Positions 57,001-64,000 of a stretch of DNA of 64,000 bases are shown one piece after another. Positions within the stretch are counted from its first letter, which is position 1; every line of letters begins with the position of its first letter. This DNA comes from Takakia lepidozioides (lineage: Eukaryota > Streptophyta > Takakiopsida > Takakiales > Takakiaceae). The position numbers were made by a program, and so were the translations under genes. The stretch lies in the NCBI GenBank assembly GCA_030704615.1, contig CM060732.1, forward strand, positions 54,541,053 through 54,605,052, in the 5' to 3' direction. The notes beneath the pieces are model-generated. The model saw nothing but the letters and a program-made list of their open reading frames with translations. It did no database searches and was not told the origin of the DNA.

Positions 57001-58013
57001 CTGGTGAAGGTGTTAAAAGATAAGGTGGAGAAGGACATGCTCAAGAATGCAGGTAAGCTCACATACGTACATACATGGGACCCGTTTGAGAGTAATATAC
57101 TGCAAGGTGGTTTTGACAAGGCCAAGGATTTGTTGGGCAACAAAGAATGCGTGGATATGTTATCCAGCCATCTTCAATATTTGAAAAGTATGCAACAAAA
57201 GCTTAATCTGCCAATCGATACAAATGATATGGAAGAGCATGAATATACTGAAGCGCATACTCCAACTGGAGTTGCAAAGAGTATAGTTGGTATTGCACAA
57301 GGTGTGGAGAATTTACATCACGAGCTCCGTGGTGACATGCAAGAGATGAAGAATTGCTTACAGACGCTACAAGCAAGCGTATTGAAGCTGGGCAAAGACA
57401 TTGAATCTTTGCAAGAAAAACTTTTGCCAAGTCTTTGCTCAAAGTTAGATGAGATGATCGATTTCTCTCTACAATTGCACCAACGTAAAATTCCTCGGCT
57501 TGTCTACTTCACCACCACTGACATCACGTTTAGCAGAAAAATATTCACCAGCATCTTGCCAGGCTTGAAAACAAAATTGGTATCCATGTAGTACCTGGTC
57601 AAGCTGGTTGTCCGCTTACTTGTGAAAGCAAATTGGGACGTAATATTCGACCATTGTTGGTATGGGGCCTCAAAACCATTACGTTGTTGATCAAAGTGGG
57701 TGCGCACATGACGGCTGGGATAGGCAATATGATCCCTGAACTGGCGGACCTTTTAGCACTTGGTTTAGACTCAGGGGTTATCGATAAGGTGTTACCCGCA
57801 GATGGAGGAGACGATGGGCTGCCATTTGACAAAGATGCAGCTCCATGGGGTCTCGCTGACTTCTTGGGAAATGTGAAGAACATCTCAAGTGTGTTTGGTT
57901 TGGAGCAAGTCTTGTATAAGGAGCCCGGAAGAAAAACTGGGCAAATAGCATGGATTTGCAAAGAACATCTGAAGCAGGGATTGGAGAATCGCACATTGAG
58001 TACACGACCATGA
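57001..58013 (+). pseudogene. ROCO-type host gene, piece 4: C-terminal region
   Basis: Two frames. 57004-57591: LTYVHTWDPFESNILQGGFD, GVAKSIVGIAQGVENLHHEL, a coiled stretch (LQASVLKLGKDIESLQEKLL) and RKIPRLVYFTTTDI. A frame change between about 57530 and 57600 leads to VVPGQAGCPLTCESKLGRNI, RPLLVWGLKTITLLIKVGAH, NMIPELADLLALGLDSGV and ISSVFGLEQVLYKEPG, GQIAWICKEHLKQGL, ending at TGA 58011-58013. These match, as I recall the family, the conserved C-terminus of plant LRR-Roc-COR-like proteins. With pieces 1 to 3 it traces a single gene over about 34 kb. Confidence 0.7.
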
Positions 58014-58269
58014 AACTAGGTGGGCGATATTCCATTGGAGGACCGGAAGCACTTGTGGGGGCCCAGCTATATCCATATCCCCCATCCGAGACCTGATTGG
58101 CCCAGCCGTACTATAGAACCGGGCCGGGTAGGGCCGATTCTGCCCTGTAAGCGGCACTGGGCAGAGTCGGCCCGTTCACTAGCGTTAAAAGCAAGGTGTG
58201 GAGTATTCTCACCGCTACGTGGCGCAATCTCATTGGGCGTGAAATATCCCATATCGATTGTCAATATTC

Positions 58270-58400
58270 AGAACGGTCCCCATGGAGGATATAGACGGGG
58301 TGAGATGTCAGTAGAAAGACATTGGGCTTCAATCCACTCTTAATAATATGGGCATGCACCTTCCTTCCCTCTGCGAGGTCATTCATCTTGTCATTGCAGT
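58270..58400 (-). pseudogene. PPR protein fragment
   Basis: The minus strand reads NDLAEGRKVHAHIIKSGLK, PNVFLL, a typical L-type pentatricopeptide repeat of plant organelle RNA-editing proteins. The reading ends at a TGA within about 20 residues of the motif. Only one repeat is present, so it is a relic. Confidence 0.65.
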
Positions 58401-60690
58401 ATCTGTCCCAATGTCTTTTTACTGAATTAATCTCAAGAGACAGGGTTGATATATGAGGCAACTCCAACATAAATGAAGTGGAGTACTTCAGATATCACTA
58501 CAAACCTATTTACTGTGCATGCACCGTATACAACCATGTTTTCAACACCTCTTCGATTCAACGAAGAAATAAAAATTGTAGCTAGATTGCAAGCAGAGGC
58601 ACAGTTGCATATACTTGGAGCCCACCTCATAGAGGTCTAGCGGGCTGGAAAGGACAAATCCTTGCGCCCATGCATGAATAGAGTGTGGACAGAGTGTGAA
58701 GTTGCTGGTACCCACAAAACAAGATGTTCTAGACATGGAATGTACACCATCAATATCAAAAGATATAGACATACGATCATTGATCATTCCCTCTCACAGT
58801 TATGACATACCTCTAGCCGGCACATCAAAAGAAGAACAAATGAGAATGAAATTGTACATTATAATGTCCAGAGCTAGAAAGAAGTTCAAGCAAAAATGCA
58901 CCTATCAGCAGGTAAGCAAAATGTCATAATGTTTCACCATATTGAGATACCCATGGCCTCTAGAGGGATTGCAAAAAGACGTGGCACCTGAAGATCCTGA
59001 TTTTATGAGAATTTGTCCATCTCTGTATGTGGATGGCTGAAGAAGCCTACTTGATATACCTCATATGCTACCTGAATCATTTATCTGCGAATTATCAGAT
59101 TATGAACCCCCGGAGAATGTGCTCAATGTAAAGGTTTACCGCCAAAGCTTTGAAACCTGCCAAATACATAGGTCTCAAACACATTGGTGACTTTCTTTCC
59201 GACAACGATACCCACAACAATGCCCGAAGAGAGCAAACACATATAGTCGTTCTGGGCTTTTTAATGGATATTTTGAAGTTTACTGTAGCAACAAGAGAAT
59301 CGAAGAGCCTTTCATGTCTCCCAAGACCTGAAACACTTGGTAGCTCTAGTACTAGCCATCACAACCAAACTACAACTGAATTTTCGAGAATTTCTCTAAG
59401 AGGAAGAGCCCAATGCATAAGATATGTTACAACCTAACATCTCTGATCCTCGTAAGAAAATCTTTTGATAGCAAATGGTTGCTTCTAAAAATGGGCCACA
59501 GTATCCATCTCGTAATAGAGAGACTAATGAAGGAGAAGAGATGTTCTTCCTAGTCTCTATCTCTCTATTATAAGCATGTGCCGATTGCAGATGCATAGTA
59601 GATAGATCAATATTTGGCAACATTAGGATGCTCTTTCAAATCGGACTAGGGGCAGTGAGAGTCCATACTTTTACAAGTCAGTGTAAATGTCATCCTTGAA
59701 TCTCAACTCGTTGAAACACACTCATAGATCGCCTCCTAATAGGAGATTGGCACCAATGATGCAAGTAGTGTTGTTTAAAGTAGATCCCTGTTATTTAATA
59801 GTTTGAATGCGCAGATTTTGGAGTTAGGGGACGGATGGCAGCAGCGTAACCCGTCATCCAAGTCCGTTCAGTTCGAGGAGGGGGTTTATGGATACGCTGG
59901 GCCAATCAGGTCTCGGTGTTCTACCTAGTTGCAGATTGAGGATGTGGAAAATTGGGAAGAAAATCTATTCCACTATCCCCGCAACAATTCGATCATAGTG
60001 TAAGCACAGCAATTCAATCAACACATCACTAGAAGCATTCGTGTCATTTACCACTGGGGTAACGACTCATTTTGAGTCGTAAAAGTCAAAAAATTGGGAT
60101 CGACTGGAAGTTACAAACGACTAGTTACAACAAACGTGGTAGTTGGGTTGGACATCCAATGATTGGAGTGGTAAAGGACGTAGACGCGCGAACAACTGCT
60201 TAGCGATTAATGCTGAAGAACCACGTGGCGTAACTAGGCGGGCCGCCCGTGTGTATGACCTTTTGGGCTGACTTTGACTTTTCCCTCCGGATGAGTGGAT
60301 CAACTCACCGGAGTGCGGTGACACAAGGACGCGGACGTGGACAACGATGTGGACGCCGACGTGGCGGCGCCACGACGAGCAGCACTGCTGCCACGTGGCC
60401 ACGGGCCCGGGGCGCCACATGGTAGTAGACCACATAACTTGCAGTGCTACCTGCCCAGTGGCAATTGCGACTGCGGAAGTTGGCGCAACCACTGCTTTAC
60501 TACTTTAAATGAAGTGCTTGAAATTACTTGAACAATCATTCATAGTGATTCATGCTTTGAAGTTTTGGTGTTTGTAGTGAGTCGACTAATACATACGCAT
60601 GTAATGCCATACAAAAGAACTAATCATGCATTATAAATGCACAAACGATGAAAGACATGCCATGAAACAAAATGAAATGAAAATGAATGA
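58401..60690. other. Long stretch without a supportable gene
   Basis: Short open frames exist on both strands (for example KPAKYIGLKHIGDFLSDND at 59150 and SISFDIDGVHSMSRTSCFVG, minus strand, at 58770) but none shows a known motif or splice pattern. The segment 60230-60470 is GC-rich (ACGTGGACAACGATGTGGAC) and differs from its surroundings. Confidence 0.4.
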
Positions 60691-60835
60691 AATGAAACAA
60701 AATGGTACTTTATTACATCTACGGAAAGCTCAAAGAGCTTATGGGACAAAATGAAAAAAACAAAGTAAAAGAGCAGCCCAAAAGCTACTGCTACTCTGGG
60801 GATTGCCTAAGGGTCAAGGCCTCGTGCAAATAAGC
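60690..60835 (-). repeat. Dispersed repeat, second copy (first in MDAR intron)
   Basis: On the minus strand GCACGAGGCCTTGACCCTTA, GGCAATCCC, GCTTTTGGGCTGC and TTTTGTCCCATAAGCT align in order with about 137-290 on the plus strand. Next to it, at 60657-60705, is an AAATG-type simple repeat. Confidence 0.65.
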
Positions 60836-60890
60836 TGCCAAGCAGTTCTGATCCTCATAATGCAAGGCTTCAGTGAGTTCCACGGAATAG

Positions 60891-61960
60891 ACCATCTACC
60901 CATGGAGGTTTCTTGTAGTTATTGATCCACAGGGAATCATAGGTAAACTTGTGCTTGAAATTTGGCCCTCTAGGATGAATCTGGACCCATACTCTATCCC
61001 TGCTCCTTCAGCTATCCATGCCCCTGCACAAATCATGCATTCATCCTTGCCTTGCTGCTAGGAGCTAACAATGACAGCCTAGATTTGTTCAGCTAGGAAA
61101 CACCCAACTCAGTTTATCACACTAGTTCCTATGCTCAATTGCGTCTGCTACTCTCTGAAATGTAGCAGGCATTCATCTTTTTGGCTCGGTTGTCCCATCA
61201 TTGACTGGGGGTAGAAAAGTATTCATTCCACAACTTCTCCTCATGTCTGTTACTTGTTTTTTGATACTTTCCTATTGTCACATAGCAGTATCATGTCAAA
61301 GTCACTCCAAACTAGATTCACTCAACCAGCTAACTTGCAGAATTCAACATGGAAATTTTGGGCCGATTCTGATAAGAGGAAAAAACAGGGGGAAATGTGC
61401 TGAAGAAGATGCCTTCATTAACAATGTCTGATTTTATCAATTGTGCCGTTGCTGCCAGTTGACCATCTACCCATGCAGGTTTCTTATAGCTTCATAGTTA
61501 ATCTGGAGCTTGAAGTCCGGCCCTCTTGGGTGAATCTGCACCCACACTCTATCCCTGCTCCTTCAGCTATCCATGCCTCGCACGAATCATGCATACAACC
61601 TTGCCTTGTTCCTAGCAGTTGACGATGACAGCCTACACTTGTTCTAGGAAGCACCCAACTCAACTGATCACACTAGTTCCCACGCTCAATTGCATCTGCT
61701 ACTCTCTATAATCCAACAAACATTCACCTTCTTGCCTCGATTGTCCCACCATTGACTGGGGTCAGAAAAATATTCATTCTACAACTTCTCCTCGTCTGTG
61801 TTACCTGTTTCTGATACTTTCCTGTTGTCAAAGTCACTCCAAACTATCAAAGCTTCACTCAACCAGTTAACTTGCAGAATTCACACATGAATAATTAGGT
61901 GCGATTTTGATAAGAGGGGAAAACAAGGTGAAATTGAAGAAGGTGCCTTCATTAGCAATC
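60891..61960. repeat. Tandem duplication, offset about 571 bp
   Basis: 60891-61430 and 61462-61960 align along their length. Shared blocks in order are ACCATCTACCCATG, CTCTATCCCTGCTCCTTCAG, CTATCCATGCC, GTCTGCTACTCTCT (first copy), CATTGACTGGGG, TCAAAGTCACTCCAAACTA and ACTTGCAGAATTCA. Divergence is visible throughout, so the duplication is not recent. No coding frame is conserved in both. Confidence 0.88.
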
Positions 61961-62815
61961 ATTAGCACATAACTATGAAAGCTATCAAAACATAACCGTT
62001 CTAAAGCCAGGCATTTAAACACACGTTTATGGATGAAACTCATGAAAAGCACTTTGCAAAACTACAAAACTTACAAAACACCTCTCAAACCAACCCAGTT
62101 CCAAACAACAAGAACCATTCTAGATGATATACACTTTGTTTGCCATATCCAACGCATCATAATTAGTTGTCAGCCTTACATAAGCCTTCTCCAGTCCATC
62201 AGGGCTGTTGCACAAAATTGCAAGCCCAGAGGTAAGAATACATGTAATAAGCACCCAAAGGGGAATAGTCCTTGCTCTACTAAGCCAGCCTTGAGGTTCC
62301 ATTCTAAGCTTGAGATTGCGACTTGACACAGCTAACAACAATCATGTCAGCTGATTGAGTGTTCCTGAAGATCTTGAAAATAATCAATCATGGTAATCTC
62401 AGGTTGTCGCCCACACAATAAGAGAGGGTGTGATGGTAACTCAGGCAGGGTTACTCCAACCCTACATGACAAGTGGATTTTGTTTCAGAGTGAAAAGGAT
62501 AGCGTAGCATTCTAGCAGGCAAAGAATTGCAACGTAGCTACGGCGTGAGCCCAGCCCCGTGAGCTTGGGAGCTGAGCTCACGTTGTAGCTGCAAAGCGTG
62601 AGCGGCACAAATCTGCTGGAGAAGTGTGCCATGTTCAAATCACCCATTATTGGAAGCTCAAAGAGTGTGCAACAACGCACACTGTTTTTGGCCCGCACAC
62701 TGCTTGTTTTCTAATGTGAAATTGGGCCACACAGGGCCTGTCTGCCATGCTCTAAACACCATCGTTTCTTGCCTCTCTCTTATATGAATTTGAATTAACA
62801 ACCCTGTAGGAGAAG
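61961..62815. other. Upstream region of the last gene
   Basis: No gene found. An imperfect hairpin (arms GTAGCTACGGCGTGAGC at about 62534 and GCTCACGTTGTAGCTGC at about 62576) lies about 240 bases before the next gene. Confidence 0.4.
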
Positions 62816-64000
62816 ATGCAAATGGTGGAGGATGAGAACCCTTCGGGGCAGGGGAAGGAGATCATTGTTGATGTGGACGATGAGTTCTATGAAAGCAAAG
62901 CCGCTGAGATGCTAGGGGGTCAGAAGGTAAACTCTCAGCTTGTGGTGCAAAGTATGCTTGCCCTGGGTGGGAGGTTGAAAATTCCCCTGTGTAGGTTGGT
63001 TTCCATGCCCGTCGTTTGTCCACCCCTCATCAAGGACATCCTGAAGTTGGAGGCCGAGTTTGTTCATGGGTATTTGGATGGATCCGCAGTCTTTTACGTT
63101 TCTACTATGGATTCCAGAGGCAATGAGCTCCTTGTGGATGAGTCAATCGTGGACTCCTGGGATCCCATTTGGAGACAGGTGAACGAATCCTTCGAACTTC
63201 TTCTCTCCAGGAAACCTTCGACCCAGGCATTCTCAGGGAAGATGTTTCACGTATGGGATGGCAACCACCGGTTGCTTGCATGGATGGCTGTCATTGGGAG
63301 GCTGCACTCACAGGAGGAAGAGTGGCATTACTCTGTTCGATCAATGGTGCTGGATTGTGACGGGAACATGATGGGTCTTCTGACGGCAATGAATGATGTG
63401 AACAAGTTGGTTTCTCATTCTACATGTTTCAGTTGTGGTTCCGTGGTTCTTTTGTTCCAGTCCTCTGTTGACTGTTCTTGAATTTAGTTCTGACTTTCAC
63501 ACATCATTCTGCAGAGGGACGGAGACATCGCATGTCAAAACGAGTCTGGTTCACACACTGTACAGGATACAAAGGATCGGGCAGATGCCCTTGACCAACT
63601 TCAAGACCATCCTTTCAGCAGAGACATACAAGAAGTGCGAAAGCTCCAAGACATCAGAAACGTGGTACTTGTTGACCCGTGAGGCTTTCATGGAGTATAT
63701 GTACGCGGTGAGATACATCTTCCATCATCTAGCCTTTCGATATTCCTGCTTCCAGATGTTTGTTTCTGTTTGTTTCCCTGCCCTTGGGTTGATGCAACTC
63801 TCGTGCATTCCCTTGCAGCAAGATATTGCAGATGCAGGAGAGTGTGGCAAACTGGAATACTACAGCTCTACCCCTGAGGAGAGAAGGACAACAAAGGGGG
63901 TTGAGAGTCACATCAAGAAAGAAATGACCGCCACAAGAAGGACTATTATGAGTGCTTTTGTTAAGCAGTTGAGAATTGCCGACCCATCATTCGGACCGCA
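62816..64000 (+). CDS. Unrecognised spliced gene, 5' part, with DGNHR motif
   Basis: Exons with GT-AG borders are 62816-63405, 63515-63707 and 63819 to the window end. The start is taken as ATG 62816 (MQMVEDENPSGQGKEIIVDV); TGTAG at 62805-62809, just upstream, could instead be a splice acceptor. The first exon has KIPLCRLVSMPVVCPPLIKD, LKLEAEFVHGYLDGSAVFYV and VWDGNHRLLAWMAVIGRLHS. Exon 2 has VKTSLVHTLYRIQRIGQMPL. Exon 3 has VESHIKKEMTATRRTIMSAF. The DGNHR string resembles the GxHR box of the ParB/sulfiredoxin fold, which suggests a nucleotide-binding fold but not a function. The frame is open across all junctions, so it is likely a living gene or a recently active one. Confidence 0.7.

Noticed and set aside
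59150-59437. Possible gene with KPAKYIGLKHIGDFLSDND
   Set aside because: No recognisable motif, no splice-consistent extension, and stops close by in the same frame.

Overview
The window is nuclear DNA of a streptophyte (green plant lineage). Spliced genes with GT-AG introns encode a plant-type monodehydroascorbate reductase (left edge) and an unrecognised gene (right edge). Fragments of a cellulose-synthase-interactive-like armadillo protein, ribosomal protein eL21, a PPR protein and an LRR-Roc-COR protein fit the same lineage. The dense transposon load, and above all Ty3 elements that carry a cytosine-5 DNA methyltransferase (a class described in charophyte algae), make a charophyte or other non-seed streptophyte the best guess. 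The sequence alone does not prove the species.

Layout. 1-1968: 3' part of a monodehydroascorbate reductase gene. 2.66-2.85 kb: a tRNA-derived SINE. 3.4-12.7 kb: a decayed plus-strand Ty3 element with extra 5' and 3' ORFs; its reverse-transcriptase core is deleted. 12.7-13.5 kb: a GC-rich CACTA-type right end. 13.8-16.3 kb: a LINE-like non-LTR element. 16.6-24.35 kb: a broken SET-domain ORF followed by a tnp2 transposase and a second CACTA right end.

24.35-58.0 kb: remains of one host gene for an LRR-Roc-COR (ROCO-type) protein, cut into four pieces. The first cut is a composite retrotransposon block (25024-48449) flanked by AATG duplications. The block holds minus-strand DNMT element copy 1 (ORF0, gag, protease, DNA methyltransferase, RNase H, integrase, PHD finger). 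Nested inside it is a nearly intact 13.0-kb Ty3 element (33678-46716, duplication ACCCT, PBS, PPT), with several host gene fragments beside it. The second cut is DNMT element copy 2 (about 51235-56863), which lies between the Roc and C-terminal parts. A Mutator-type MITE (49732-50553, 10-bp duplication) sits between the LRR and Roc parts.

58-62.8 kb: low-information DNA with a PPR fragment, a dispersed repeat and a 0.57-kb tandem duplication. 62816-64000: the 5' part of an intron-containing gene of unknown function.

The theme of the window is mobile elements carrying chromatin functions. The Ty3 polyprotein includes a DNA methyltransferase and ends its integrase in a PHD finger, and a SET-domain ORF lies beside a CACTA transposase. 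Almost all element genes here are broken, so these are fossils or derivatives of systems that would have to be intact elsewhere in the genome.
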